From Streptomyces sp. NBC_01288 (lineage in GTDB: Bacteria; Actinomycetota; Actinomycetes; Streptomycetales; Streptomycetaceae): a stretch of 64,000 nucleotides of DNA. The stretch covers positions 434,001 to 498,000 of the forward strand of contig NZ_CP108427.1 in assembly GCF_035982055.1 (NCBI RefSeq), written 5' to 3'. The notes beneath the pieces are model-generated. The model had not been told where the DNA came from and ran no database searches. It saw nothing but the letters and a program-made list of their open reading frames with translations. Positions 1-9,433 of this stretch are shown piece by piece (positions within the stretch are counted from its first letter, which is position 1; each line of letters starts with the position of its first letter). Made by a program: the position numbers and the translations under genes.

Positions 1-75
1 CGCCCGTGCTCCCTGTCAGCGCTCCCGCCGGTTCCAGGGCACTGAAACCGCCGTGAAACCGAGCTGAATGCGCCC

Positions 76-94
76 TGCCGCAAGCTCTGCGGCA
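76..94 (+). promoter_or_regulatory. Inverted repeat abutting the drrA-like start codon
   Basis: Seven-base arms TGCCGCA and TGCGGCA are separated by 5 bases, and the last base of the repeat is the A of the ATG at 94. No Shine-Dalgarno sequence precedes the ATG, so the transcript may be leaderless with the repeat acting as an operator. Just upstream, TGAAACCG occurs twice (43-50 and 54-61) with an 11-base period. The regulatory role is inferred. Confidence 0.4.
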
Positions 95-1080
95 TGACGA
101 CAACCACCCATGAACTCGCGATCTCAGCCACCGCGCTGCGCAAGGCCTACGGGGACAAGACGGTCCTCGACGGCATCGACCTGGCCGTCCCGGCCGGTAC
201 CGTCTTCTCCCTGCTCGGTCCGAACGGCGCCGGCAAGACCACCGCCGTCAAGATCCTCTCCACCCTCGTCACCGCCGACGCCGGCGAGCTGCGGGTAGGC
301 GGCCACGACCTGGCCACCGACGCGCAGGCCGTGCGGGCCGCGATCGGTGTCACCGGACAGTTCTCCGCCGTCGACGGTCTGATCACCGGCGAGGAGAACA
401 TGCTCCTCATGGCGGACCTGCACCACCTGTCCAAGCAGGAGGGACGGCGGGTCGCCGCCGAGCTGCTGGAGCGCTTCGACCTCGCCGAGGCCGCGAAGAA
501 GCCCGCGTCCACCTACTCCGGCGGTATGAAGCGCCGCCTCGACCTCGCCATGACCCTGGTCGGCAGCCCGCGGATCATCTTCCTCGACGAACCGACCACC
601 GGCCTCGACCCCCGCAGCCGGCACAACATGTGGGGCATCATCCGGGAGCTGGTCGCGGGCGGTACGACCGTCTTCCTCACCACCCAGTACCTGGACGAGG
701 CCGACGAACTCGCCGACCACATCGCGGTGTTGAACGACGGCAAGCTCGTCGCCGAAGGCAGCGCCGAGGAGTTGAAGCGGCTCGTCCCGGGCGGCCACGT
801 GCGGCTCCGGTTCACCGACCCGGACGCCTACCAGTCCGCCGCGACGGCCCTGCGCGAGGTCACCCGGTTCGACGAGACGCTCTCGCTTCAGATCCCCAGC
901 GGCGGCAGCCAGCGTGAACTGCGCGCCATTCTCGACTGGTTGGACGCCGCCGACATCGAGGCGGACGAGCTGACCGTGCACACCCCCGACCTCGACGACG
1001 TGTTCTTCGCCCTCACCGGCGGCGCCAAGGTCCCCCACCAGCCCAGCGTGCCCGTCCAGCCCAAGGAGAACGTCCGATGA
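94..1080 (+). CDS. DrrA-family ABC transporter ATP-binding protein
   Basis: This is the nucleotide-binding subunit of an ABC-2 type exporter of the daunorubicin-resistance (DrrA) family, 328 residues as usual for the family. Walker A (GPNGAGKTT) lies at about residues 42-50, the ABC signature SGGMK near 141, and Walker B plus D-loop (FLDEPTTGLDP) near 163. The C-terminal hundred residues match the DrrA extension (ending with a DLDDVFFALTG motif). Its stop overlaps the permease start (ATGA), so the two are translationally coupled. It would energise export of a drug or lipid-like compound; the substrate cannot be read from sequence. Confidence 0.93.
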   Translation: MTTTTHELAISATALRKAYGDKTVLDGIDLAVPAGTVFSLLGPNGAGKTTAVKILSTLVTADAGELRVGGHDLATDAQAVRAAIGVTGQFSAVDGLITGEENMLLMADLHHLSKQEGRRVAAELLERFDLAEAAKKPASTYSGGMKRRLDLAMTLVGSPRIIFLDEPTTGLDPRSRHNMWGIIRELVAGGTTVFLTTQYLDEADELADHIAVLNDGKLVAEGSAEELKRLVPGGHVRLRFTDPDAYQSAATALREVTRFDETLSLQIPSGGSQRELRAILDWLDAADIEADELTVHTPDLDDVFFALTGGAKVPHQPSVPVQPKENVR

Positions 1081-1862
1081 GCACCCTCTCCCTCGCCGTC
1101 CGTGACTCGTCCACGATGCTGCGCCGCAACCTGCTGCACGTACGGCGCTACCCGTCCCTCACCCTGAACCTGCTGCTCACGCCGATCATGCTGTTGCTGC
1201 TCTTCGTCTACATCTTCGGCGATGTGCTGAGCACGGGCATCGGCGGCGCGGACCGCTCCGACTACGTCGCGTACCTCGTCCCAGGCATCCTGATGATGAC
1301 CATCGGCGGCACCGTGATCGGCACCGCGGTGTCGGTCGCCACCGACATGAACGAGGGCATCATCGCCCGCTTCCGGACCATGGCGATCCATCGCGGGTCC
1401 GTGCTCGTCGGGCACGTCGTCGGCAGTGTGATCCAGTGCGTCGCCAGCGTCGTCCTCGTCGGCGCGGTCGCCGTGGCCATCGGTTTCCGGTCCACGGACG
1501 CCACGGTCCTGGAGTGGCTGGCGGCGTTCGGGCTGCTCGCACTGTTCTCCCTGGCGCTCACCTGGATCGCGGTCGGGATGGGCATGGTCAGCCCGAGCGC
1601 CGAGGCGGCGGCCAACAGCGCTCAGCCGCTGATCCTCCTCCCGCTGATCTCCAGCGCGTTCATCCCGGCCGACACCATGCCGGGCTGGTTCCAGCCCATC
1701 GCCCAGTACCAGCCGTTCACCCCGGCCATCGAGACCCTGCGCGGCCTGCTGCTCGGCACCGAGATCGGCAACAACTGGTGGATCGCGCTCGCCTGGTGCG
1801 TCGGCCTGACCGTGCTCGGCTACCGCTGGTCCACGGCCGCGTTCAACCGCGACCCGAAGTAG
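1077..1862 (+). CDS. DrrB-family ABC-2 transporter permease
   Basis: A 261-residue integral membrane protein with about six hydrophobic segments, matching the ABC-2/DrrB permease family. It starts inside the stop of the ATPase gene and would form the membrane channel of the same exporter. The central YLVPGILMMT region and the later PLILLPLISSAFIP stretch are characteristic of ABC-2 permeases. Its 3' end overlaps the convergent SARP-type regulator by 20 bases, so the two transcripts end inside each other. Confidence 0.92.
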   Translation: MSTLSLAVRDSSTMLRRNLLHVRRYPSLTLNLLLTPIMLLLLFVYIFGDVLSTGIGGADRSDYVAYLVPGILMMTIGGTVIGTAVSVATDMNEGIIARFRTMAIHRGSVLVGHVVGSVIQCVASVVLVGAVAVAIGFRSTDATVLEWLAAFGLLALFSLALTWIAVGMGMVSPSAEAAANSAQPLILLPLISSAFIPADTMPGWFQPIAQYQPFTPAIETLRGLLLGTEIGNNWWIALAWCVGLTVLGYRWSTAAFNRDPK

Positions 1863-4800
1863 TCGCCATGACAGCGCGGGCCGCCTCCCGCAACTCGTCC
1901 CGCCCCAGGGCGGCGTACTCCGACACCGCGTCGGTGTACGCCGCCCCGTCGGCGTCCTCGGCCGCCTGCCGGGCGAGGTCCGCCGACATCGTCGGCTGGA
2001 ACTCCCGCAGCACGCCCAGCCGTTCGGCCAACGCGATCATCCGTACGGCGCCTTCGTCTCCTTCGTCTGCCGCTAGCCCCACCATCCCGAGGGCGTGCAA
2101 CATCGTCCCGAGCAAGGGGAGTTCGGAGGGCGAGCCGACCGGTTCGGCGAGCAGCGTCCGCAGCCGCCGACGCAGCCGGTCGACCAACTCCTCGACCAGC
2201 GCGAGCCGTCCGGCCCGAGCGTGGGCCGTCACGGCCACCGCCTGGACCATGAACGCCCACGGGTCGAGCCAGGCATTCTCGTCGCGCAGCGCACCGGCCG
2301 CGAGCATGCGCTCCACGGCGCCGCGCCACAGGCCGAGTCCGACCTCCGTCAGCCCGCGGGCGAGCGCGATCTCGGCGCGCCCGCCGAGATCGGGCCGGTA
2401 GAAGTCGTCCTCCGGCGGGGTGTTGTCGCTCTCCGCCTGCCGCAGCCAGTACTCCGCCTCGTCGGCGTCACCCCGCTGGAGACAGGCGAGGACGAGGAGC
2501 GAACGGATACCGACGTAGTCGTGCCCGTCACCGAGCCGCGGCAGCACCGCGAGGGACGCCTTGAGATGCTCGTACGCCTCCTCGCCCCGCCCGGTCCGCA
2601 GACACAGCTCGCTCAACCGCGAGTGCACCATGAGCTGCACGGACGGATTGTCAACTCGCGCCAGCCCTACGACAGTTCGGCGGGCGGAGAGCAGCGCGCG
2701 CTCGATGTCGTGCTCGAACTCCCAGACGTAGCACGCCACGCACTCGGCGATACCGGAGAGCAACGGCCCCTCGCCGCCTTCGCCTTCGCACAGCCTGCGC
2801 AGCACGTCGTAGTCGGGCCGCCGTATCTCGGGGATCGCGCTCAGCACGATCGCGGTGGCGCGCATCAACGAGGTCGGCGGGGCAGGCGGCAGGCGCCGGA
2901 GGGTGACGAGCTGGCGTACGGCACGCGGTCCGGCGCCCATGAACACGGTCACCGTGCCCAACACCGCCGCGGTGCGGGCGACTTCGACGTATGCGGGCGC
3001 GGGGTGGTAGTGCGACAGCGCCGGTCCGGTGTCCTCGGTGAGGGCGATGAGGCGGGGGTAGTCGGTACCGGTCGACCACAAGCTGGCGAGGACGGCGGTC
3101 ACGGCAGCGGTCGCGGGATCGTCCGCCCGCGCCAGCGCATGCCGCAGCGCCGCCACGAGGTTGTCCTGCTCGACCTTGATCCGCTCCCACGCGGCCTGCG
3201 AGTCCGACCCGAAGAGCACATCGTGATGCGCGACCCCGAACTCCCGCGCCCAGACAAGGAATTGGTCTACGGCCGCCTCGTCCTCGCCCGTCTCGGTACG
3301 CCGGGCCGCGCTGAACTCCCGTACGGTCTCCAGCATCCGGAACCGCACACCGGCCGGAGTGTCGGCGACGGTGAGCAGCGACTGGTCGGCCAGTTGCTCC
3401 AGCAGCACCAACGCGTCGTCGCCCAGCACCTGTTCGGCCGCCTCGCCCGAGAAGCCACCGGGGAAGACGGACAGGGTGCGCAGCGCGGCCCTGGCGTCCT
3501 CGGCGAGGAGGTTCCAGCTCCACTCGACGACCGCGTGCAGGGTGCGGTGGCGTTCCGGGACGTCCCGTGCGCCGCCGCGCAGCAGCGCGAACCGGTCGCC
3601 GAGGCGGCGGGCGATGTCCGGGACCGACAGGACGCGTACCCGCGCCGCCGCCAACTCCACGGCGAGCGGCAGCCCGTCGAGGTGCCGGCACAGTTCGGCC
3701 ACCGCGTCCGGCGGCAGCTCCACCCCGCTCCGGGCGGCCCGGGCCCGCTGCGTGAACAGCTCGACCGAGACCCCGAGACCGAGTTCCGGCAGCGCGTACA
3801 CCGCCTCCGAGGTGAGGCCGAGCGGGGAACGGCTGGTGGCGAGCACGCGTAGGTCCTTGGACGACGAGACGAGTGCCTGTACGAGGTCGGCGGCGCCCCG
3901 GATGATCTGCTCGCAGTTGTCGAGGACCAGCAGCGCGGGCCCGGAGCCGAGCACGCCGAGGATGCCGGCCACCGGGTCACCGGAGGCGGGCCCGTTCATG
4001 GCACCGGCGCCGAGCGCGGAGGCGACCTCGGCGGCCACGTCCGCGTCCTCGGTGACACCGGCGAGCGGCACGAAGTACACGACACGCTGCTCGGCCCGCC
4101 GACTGACGGCATGCGCGAGCCGCGTCTTGCCGAGGCCACCGGGTCCTACGACGGTGACCGCACGCGAGGAACGAAGCAGCCCTTCCACCACAGCGATGTC
4201 CTCGTCCCGGCCGAGCAACGGATTCGGCTCGTGCGGCACACCGTGTCGGGCCACCGGCGCCTCGCCACGCAGCAACTCCTGCTGTACGGCCTTGAGTCCG
4301 GCCCCCGGGTCCGTGCCGAGTTCGTCGCGCAACTCACGCCGGTACGCCTCGTACCGGGTCAGCGCGGCGGACGGCCCCGCCGTCGCGGCCTCCCCCCGCA
4401 ACAGCTCACCGAGCACCTCCTCATCCCGCGGATGCGCTACGGCGGCCATGGCCAGCGGTCCGGCGGCCTCCGCGTGCCGTCCGAGGCGGGCGAGGGCGAG
4501 CGCCTGCGCGCGGACGAGCGCGTCGCGGACGGGGACGCGCTCGGCGCGCAACCCGCCCTCGGGGTCGTCGGTGTCGCCCCCCTGGTCGGGGGTGCCTTCC
4601 CACAGCGCGAGCCCGGCCTCGGACTCGGCCAGCGATCCCGTGTGGTCCCCGGCCCTGGCCCGGTCCGCGCTCGCGGCGGCGTGCAGCAGCAGGGCGGAGC
4701 TGTCGACCTGGTCCTCGGCGAGGGCGAGCCGGTATCCGGTCGGCGTGCTGACGATGAGGTCCGCGCCCAGCTGCGCCCGCGCCCTGGAGACGAGAACCTG

Positions 4801-4980
4801 GAGCGCCTTCCCCGGCCGCTCCGGCAACTCGTCCGGCCACAGCCCCTCCACCAGCCGCTCGGTACTACAGCCGGTGCGCAGGTCACCCGCGAGCAACGCG
4901 AGGAGACCGCGGAGACGGGGCGCGGTGACCTCCTGTCTTCGATAGGCGACACGCGGCAGCAGGGTCAGGTCGATGCTCAC
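1843..4980 (-). CDS. SARP/AfsR-like regulator with BTAD and NB-ARC ATPase
   Basis: A 1,045-residue regulator. The N-terminus (about 1-95) resembles an OmpR-type DNA-binding winged helix, followed by a bacterial transcriptional activation (BTAD) region to about residue 245. A P-loop ATPase follows: Walker A GPGGLGKTR near 279-287 and Walker B LLVLDNCEQ near 348-356. The remaining ~450 residues are helical and TPR-like. This architecture is that of large Streptomyces SARP proteins such as AfsR, which activate secondary metabolism or local genes after ATP-driven oligomerisation. Flanking exporter genes (drrAB-like and an MFS protein) suggest a transport-related regulon, but no biosynthetic genes adjoin it. 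Confidence 0.88.
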   Translation of the reverse strand: MSIDLTLLPRVAYRRQEVTAPRLRGLLALLAGDLRTGCSTERLVEGLWPDELPERPGKALQVLVSRARAQLGADLIVSTPTGYRLALAEDQVDSSALLLHAAASADRARAGDHTGSLAESEAGLALWEGTPDQGGDTDDPEGGLRAERVPVRDALVRAQALALARLGRHAEAAGPLAMAAVAHPRDEEVLGELLRGEAATAGPSAALTRYEAYRRELRDELGTDPGAGLKAVQQELLRGEAPVARHGVPHEPNPLLGRDEDIAVVEGLLRSSRAVTVVGPGGLGKTRLAHAVSRRAEQRVVYFVPLAGVTEDADVAAEVASALGAGAMNGPASGDPVAGILGVLGSGPALLVLDNCEQIIRGAADLVQALVSSSKDLRVLATSRSPLGLTSEAVYALPELGLGVSVELFTQRARAARSGVELPPDAVAELCRHLDGLPLAVELAAARVRVLSVPDIARRLGDRFALLRGGARDVPERHRTLHAVVEWSWNLLAEDARAALRTLSVFPGGFSGEAAEQVLGDDALVLLEQLADQSLLTVADTPAGVRFRMLETVREFSAARRTETGEDEAAVDQFLVWAREFGVAHHDVLFGSDSQAAWERIKVEQDNLVAALRHALARADDPATAAVTAVLASLWSTGTDYPRLIALTEDTGPALSHYHPAPAYVEVARTAAVLGTVTVFMGAGPRAVRQLVTLRRLPPAPPTSLMRATAIVLSAIPEIRRPDYDVLRRLCEGEGGEGPLLSGIAECVACYVWEFEHDIERALLSARRTVVGLARVDNPSVQLMVHSRLSELCLRTGRGEEAYEHLKASLAVLPRLGDGHDYVGIRSLLVLACLQRGDADEAEYWLRQAESDNTPPEDDFYRPDLGGRAEIALARGLTEVGLGLWRGAVERMLAAGALRDENAWLDPWAFMVQAVAVTAHARAGRLALVEELVDRLRRRLRTLLAEPVGSPSELPLLGTMLHALGMVGLAADEGDEGAVRMIALAERLGVLREFQPTMSADLARQAAEDADGAAYTDAVSEYAALGRDELREAARAVMATTSGRG

Positions 4981-5015
4981 CCGTGCAGATTAACCAAGGT
5001 CCCGCCACCACTCCC

Positions 5016-6272
5016 CTACTCGGTACCGGGCTGATCATGTTCCCGGGTGTCAAGATCCCCGCCCAGGCGGGCGAGCGGGGACAGCGCCAGCACCACCGGG
5101 GACAGCACCATGCCCGCGGCCGTCACGAGGAGGCCGGTCCGCAGCCCCCACTCCTGCGCTAGGAACCCGCCGAACAGTGAGCCCAGCGGCGTCAGCCCCA
5201 TGCCGGCGAACGTGATCGTCGCGGCCACACGCCCCTGCAACCCGTGGGGAGTCACGGCCTGCCGGACGGCCATGACCGTGACGTTGACCAGCTGCCCGGC
5301 GACCCCGAACACGAAGTTCACCGCGAGAAGCACGGCCATCGTGGTCGCGGACGAACCGTGCAGCGCGGGCACGCACACGAACGCGCCGTCGCCGAGTGCC
5401 GCCGCGACCACGATCACCCGGCCGTATCCGAACCGGCCCGGCAGCCGGGCGGCCAGCAGCGCGCCGACGAGCGCGCCCGGACCGGTCGCCGCGAGCGCCA
5501 GGCCTACGGCGGTGCCCGACAGGTGCAGTTCCCGGGGGAGGAAGAGCAGATAGACGGTCATCGTGGCAGCGAAGAAGAGCTGGAAGGCGGCCGCGGCGAG
5601 GCAGACGGTCCGCAGCAAGGACTCACCGACGACGAAACGCAGACCCTCTTGGATCCGCCGCCATACACGCGGGGAACGTTCCGAGCGCTCCGGGACGGAC
5701 TCGGTACGGCGGATCCGGCGGACCGACAGGAACGACAGCGCGAAGAACAACGCGCTGGAGGCGACAGCCACCGGCGCCGACAGCAGAGTCACCAACGCGC
5801 CGCCGAGAGCGGGCCCACCGATCTGTGCGGCGGACCGGCTGCCCTCCAACGCGCTGTTGCCCCGCACCAACTGATCGGACGTCACCAGCCGTACGAGAGA
5901 CGCCTGATAGGCCACGTCGAAGAACACGGACAGGACCTCCGCGACGAAGACCAGCACGAACAGGGCGGGCAGACCGAGCCAGTTGAACAGTCCGGCCACG
6001 GCGGCGGCGCCCAGCACCAGGGTTCGGCCGACGTCCGCCACCACCATCACCGTGCGCGTCCGCCATCCGTCCACCCAGGCGCCGACGAGGAGCGAGAGCA
6101 GCAGGATCGGCGCCTGCTCCACCGCACGCAGGACACCCAACTGTCCGGCACCGACGTCGAGCGTCAGGACGGCGAAGAGCGGGAGGACCACCAGGCTTGT
6201 CTGTTCGCCGAGTTGGGACACCGTCTGCCCCAACCAGAGCCAGCGGAAATCATTGTTCGAAGTGGACGGCAC
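5016..6272 (-). CDS. MFS transporter (enterobactin-exporter-like fold)
   Basis: A twelve-helix major facilitator protein of about 418 residues. The open frame extends to 6392, but the GTG at 6272 is preceded by AAAGGG five bases upstream and gives a normal N-terminus (PSTSNNDFRWLWLGQTVSQLG) for the MFS_3/EntS-like group, so I chose it. Family members export small molecules or macrolides using proton gradients. It lies 35 bases downstream of the regulator start and in the same direction as the two-component genes that precede it. Confidence 0.87.
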   Translation of the reverse strand: MPSTSNNDFRWLWLGQTVSQLGEQTSLVVLPLFAVLTLDVGAGQLGVLRAVEQAPILLLSLLVGAWVDGWRTRTVMVVADVGRTLVLGAAAVAGLFNWLGLPALFVLVFVAEVLSVFFDVAYQASLVRLVTSDQLVRGNSALEGSRSAAQIGGPALGGALVTLLSAPVAVASSALFFALSFLSVRRIRRTESVPERSERSPRVWRRIQEGLRFVVGESLLRTVCLAAAAFQLFFAATMTVYLLFLPRELHLSGTAVGLALAATGPGALVGALLAARLPGRFGYGRVIVVAAALGDGAFVCVPALHGSSATTMAVLLAVNFVFGVAGQLVNVTVMAVRQAVTPHGLQGRVAATITFAGMGLTPLGSLFGGFLAQEWGLRTGLLVTAAGMVLSPVVLALSPLARLGGDLDTREHDQPGTE

Positions 6273-6487
6273 AGGAACCCTTTGAGTTGCCGACAACGAG
6301 ACCCGCGACCCGGCGCGCGAAGGACGCGCCCACGGTTCGAGCGGGGAGGGAAAGGCTCGCTGTGCCGCAGCGACATCAAGGGCGGCACGCAATGACGGGC
6401 CGATCTCGGCCTATGCCGTCAACGCGCGCCCGGACGACCGGGCATCTCTGGGCTCCAACATCTCGGCGGTCACTGGCGGTTGGGACA

Positions 6488-7213
6488 TTAGCTTTTGGAG
6501 GTCTCGGGCGAAAGGCAATTACTGCCCCTCCAATTCGGAACACCTCGCCCACCCGGCCTCGCCCACCCGGCACTCAGGAACCGCAGTACCGCCAGCACCC
6601 GGCGATGGTCGCTGTCGACCGAGGGCAGATCGAGTTTCGTGAAGATGCTGTTGATGTGCTTGGCCACCGCGCTGTCGCTGACGACGAGTTGTCGGGCGAT
6701 GCCGGAGTTGGAGCGTCCCTCGGCCATCAGGGCCAGTACCTCGCGCTCGCGTGGGGTGAGTCGGTCCAGTGGGTCGCTGGCTCGGCGCAGGAGGAGCTGG
6801 GCCACGACCTCGGGGTCCAGGACGGTGCCGCCCGCCTCGACGCGACGGAGGGCGTCGATGAAGTCCTCGACGTCGGCGACGCGTTGCTTGAGCAGATAGC
6901 CGACACCGCCGGTGCTCGTCGTCAACAGGTCGGCGGCATACCGCTCTTCGACGTACTGGGAGAGCAGTAGTACCGCTGTCGTCGGCCACTGGCGGCGGAT
7001 GACCAGGGCCGCGCGCACCCCCTCGTCGGACTGGGCGGGCGGCATGCGGACGTCCACGACGGCGATGGCGGGGCGGTGTTCGGCGACGGCGGCGAGCAGG
7101 GCGTCGGCGTCACCGGCTTCGGCGGCGACCTCATAGCCCGCCATCTCCACCACCTTGACCAGGCCGATCCTGAGCAGGACCGAGTCCTCGGCGATCACGG
7201 CGAGACGGCGCAC
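6488..7213 (-). CDS. NarL/LuxR-family response regulator
   Basis: A 241-residue two-component response regulator. The receiver domain occupies about residues 1-120 with the phosphoacceptor Asp54 in VVDVRMPP, and a LuxR-type helix-turn-helix (LTPREREVLALMAEG onward) lies at about 158-210. The start overlaps the stop of the histidine kinase by 19 bases, so they form a coupled pair. The tail after residue 215 is a poorly conserved extension. The target genes are unknown; the MFS gene downstream in the same orientation is a candidate. Confidence 0.93.
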   Translation of the reverse strand: MRRLAVIAEDSVLLRIGLVKVVEMAGYEVAAEAGDADALLAAVAEHRPAIAVVDVRMPPAQSDEGVRAALVIRRQWPTTAVLLLSQYVEERYAADLLTTSTGGVGYLLKQRVADVEDFIDALRRVEAGGTVLDPEVVAQLLLRRASDPLDRLTPREREVLALMAEGRSNSGIARQLVVSDSAVAKHINSIFTKLDLPSVDSDHRRVLAVLRFLSAGWARPGGRGVPNWRGSNCLSPETSKS

Positions 7214-8391
7214 GGCAACTCCACGGTGATGACGGTCGGGCCTCCGGCGGGGCTGCTGATCGCGAACGCGCCGTCCACGGAGGCCGCCCGGCGGGCGAGT
7301 CCGGCCAGGCCGGAGCCGTGGGCGGGGTCGGCGCCGCCGGGGCCGTCGTCTGCGACGGTGACCCGGAGCCTACCGTCGCGGATCCCGACGGTGACGTCAG
7401 CCCGGGAGGCCTCGGGGGCGTGCTTGGCGATGTTGGCCAGCGCCTCGGAGACGGTGAAGTAGGCGACGGCCTCGATCGTCGGGGCGAGCCGCCTGGGTAC
7501 GTCGACGCGCAGCCGTACCGGCAGCGGGCCGCGCGCGGCGATGCCGGACAGGGCCGCGTCCAGTCCCCGGTCGTCCAGGACGGCCGGATGCAGGCCGCGC
7601 ACCAGGTTGTTCAGCTCGTCGATCGCCTCCTTCGCCTCCCGGTGGGCCTGGTCGATGACCTGTCTGGCCTCGTCGGGCAGGTCGGTGAGCGTGGCTCTGG
7701 CGATACCGAGGTTCACGGCGAGGGAGACCAGGCGTTGCTGTGCCCCGTCGTGCAAGTCCCTTTCTATGCGCCTGCGTTCGGCGTCGGCCGCGTCCACCGC
7801 TCCGGCCCGGCTCTCGGTGAGGTCCTCGACCCGTCGCGTGAGCTGTTCGGTCCGGCTGGGGCCCAGCAGGGCCATGGCCGCGCGGGTGTCGGTCCGAACG
7901 AGGACGAGTGTGAGCCACGTGGCGGCCAACAGGGCTGCGAATCCGGACGCGTTGATGTAGACGGCCTCGGTGGACGTCTCCAGGAACTTCAGCCGCCGCT
8001 CAGGGGGCACACCCCACATCCACACCAGGGCGGTTCCCGCGAACGCACCCCAGCCCCACAGCACGACGGTGACGACCGTCCCGCACGACACCAATGGCCC
8101 CACCAGCAGGTGATAGGCGAGCTGTCGCCAAGTTCCCCCGGAGCGGAGCCAGTTCATCGCTCCACGGAGTGTGGGCCTGCGCTGCGCGAGAGGGAGAAGC
8201 GGGATGTCGACGCCCGCGAGCGACGCGAACCTGCGGCGCTGGACGGCGGTCAGTGCGCCGGCGGCGAAGACCAGCCACGGCTCCACGAGCAGCAGGAGCG
8301 GAAGCAACTGCAGCAGCACACCGGCGACGTTGAAGACCGTCGCGCGGCCCACGCGCGCCAACGCGCCGCGCAGCGCGGTGAGTAGGGGCAT
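7195..8391 (-). CDS. Membrane sensor histidine kinase (HisKA_3 type)
   Basis: A 398-residue sensor kinase. The N-terminal ~150 residues contain four or more membrane segments, followed by a dimerisation helix with the phosphoacceptor His in RDLHDGAQQR (near residue 214) and a GHKL ATPase at the C-terminus (EALANIAKH, ADDGPGG and GSGLAGL motifs). The frame is open to 8853, but that extension lies antisense to the small membrane gene and has no protein-like features, so the ATG at 8391 is preferred. It pairs with the response regulator that overlaps its stop. Confidence 0.9.
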   Translation of the reverse strand: MPLLTALRGALARVGRATVFNVAGVLLQLLPLLLLVEPWLVFAAGALTAVQRRRFASLAGVDIPLLPLAQRRPTLRGAMNWLRSGGTWRQLAYHLLVGPLVSCGTVVTVVLWGWGAFAGTALVWMWGVPPERRLKFLETSTEAVYINASGFAALLAATWLTLVLVRTDTRAAMALLGPSRTEQLTRRVEDLTESRAGAVDAADAERRRIERDLHDGAQQRLVSLAVNLGIARATLTDLPDEARQVIDQAHREAKEAIDELNNLVRGLHPAVLDDRGLDAALSGIAARGPLPVRLRVDVPRRLAPTIEAVAYFTVSEALANIAKHAPEASRADVTVGIRDGRLRVTVADDGPGGADPAHGSGLAGLARRAASVDGAFAISSPAGGPTVITVELPCAVSP

Positions 8392-8524
8392 ACGCACACC
8401 GTAGAACGCGGGTGGACCGCCGGACCATGCGGATGGCGCCCGCTTCGGGCTGTACCCAGCACCACCCCCAGGTCGGAAACCCACGTTACTGACCTGGGAG
8501 TTCATCCCGAGAAGCCTTGTCCGC

Positions 8525-8902
8525 ATGACGACGACAACGTGTTGGAACTGGTCCGCCCGTGTGCTCACCGCCGCCGGACTGGCCCTGATTCCATGGATCT
8601 TCGCATTGGCGTGGGTGGCGGGCGCACACCCCGTGGCGTGGATCGGGCTGGACGTGATGGAGGCGACAGGCCTTGTCGGTACGGGCCTGTTACTGGCCCG
8701 CTGCGACCGGCGGCGGGTCGCCGTCGCTCCGGCCACCGCTGTCCTGCTGACGGTCGACGCCTGGTTCGACGTACTGACCGCCGGTCCCGGAGCGGTCCTC
8801 GTGGCACTGCTGATGGCCGCCTGCCTCGAACTGCCGCTCGCCGCGCTGTGCACGGCGGTGGCATGGCACGCCCTCCGCGCGCTGCCTCCGTCGCTGCCGT
8901 AG
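8525..8902 (+). CDS. Small membrane protein carrying a TTA codon
   Basis: A 125-residue protein with four hydrophobic segments and no motif I recognise. It is divergent from the histidine kinase with a 133-base gap between starts. Codon 56 is TTA (8690-8692), which in Streptomyces is read only by the developmentally controlled bldA tRNA, so translation is probably delayed to the developmental phase. Coding is supported by third-position GC bias and the hydrophobic pattern; the function is unknown. Confidence 0.7.
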   Translation: MTTTTCWNWSARVLTAAGLALIPWIFALAWVAGAHPVAWIGLDVMEATGLVGTGLLLARCDRRRVAVAPATAVLLTVDAWFDVLTAGPGAVLVALLMAACLELPLAALCTAVAWHALRALPPSLP

Positions 8903-8927
8903 CCCGGGGTGCCCGCACGCGGAAATG

Positions 8928-8959
8928 TACTAAGGCTGCTTTATAAAGTAGCCTTAGTA
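8928..8959 (+). promoter_or_regulatory. 32-bp palindromic operator of the marR operon
   Basis: Perfect ten-base arms TACTAAGGCT and AGCCTTAGTA flank a central GCTTTATAAAGT that is palindromic except for one pair. It ends one base before the ATG of the marR-type gene and contains a TTATAA-like -10 element. No Shine-Dalgarno is present, so the mRNA is probably leaderless and a bound MarR dimer would block both polymerase and the start. Autoregulation is inferred from family behaviour. Confidence 0.75.
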
Positions 8960-8960
8960 T

Positions 8961-9404
8961 ATGAACGACGACGACCTGGACCCGAACGCGGTCGCCTCGG
9001 CCCTGCTCGCGAGCATCGGCGTACTGGTGCGGCGGGCCCGGCAGGTGCCGGTCGAGGGCGGGCTCACGATGCCCGAGCGGAGCGCCCTGTCACGGCTGGA
9101 CCGTGCGGGCCCCACGACCTCCTCGGCGCTGGCCCGGGAGGCGCAGATCACCGCGCAGGCCATGGGGGCGACGCTCAACGCGCTGCGCACCCGCGGCCTG
9201 GTCGAGCGTCGCCCGGATCCGGACGACGGCCGGCGCGCGGTACTGACGGTGACCGACGCGGGCCGCCAGGCACTGCGGAACAAGCGCAACGCGCGGGCCG
9301 AACTCATCGCCCAAGCCCTCACCGGCGGCGCGTTCACCCCGACGGAGATGGAGCAACTCGCCGCGGCCGCACCCCTGTTGGAGCGACTGGCCCAACACCT
9401 CTGA
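8961..9404 (+). CDS. MarR-family transcriptional regulator
   Basis: A 147-residue winged-helix regulator. The DNA-binding region (about 35-105) includes the LSRLDRAGPTTSSALAREA helix-turn-helix and the RRPDPDDGRRAVLTVTDAG wing typical of MarR. MarR proteins repress efflux or catabolic operons and release DNA on binding phenolic or drug ligands. It lies 29 bases upstream of the DHA2 transporter and directly behind a strong palindrome, so it most likely represses its own four-gene operon. Confidence 0.93.
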   Translation: MNDDDLDPNAVASALLASIGVLVRRARQVPVEGGLTMPERSALSRLDRAGPTTSSALAREAQITAQAMGATLNALRTRGLVERRPDPDDGRRAVLTVTDAGRQALRNKRNARAELIAQALTGGAFTPTEMEQLAAAAPLLERLAQHL

Positions 9405-9433
9405 CGTCGACGGAGCCACGAGGAAGCAGACTG

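Noticed and set aside
7195..8853. 552-residue version of the histidine kinase
   Set aside because: The first 154 codons are antisense to the small membrane gene and lack protein character; ATG at 8391 gives a normal kinase.
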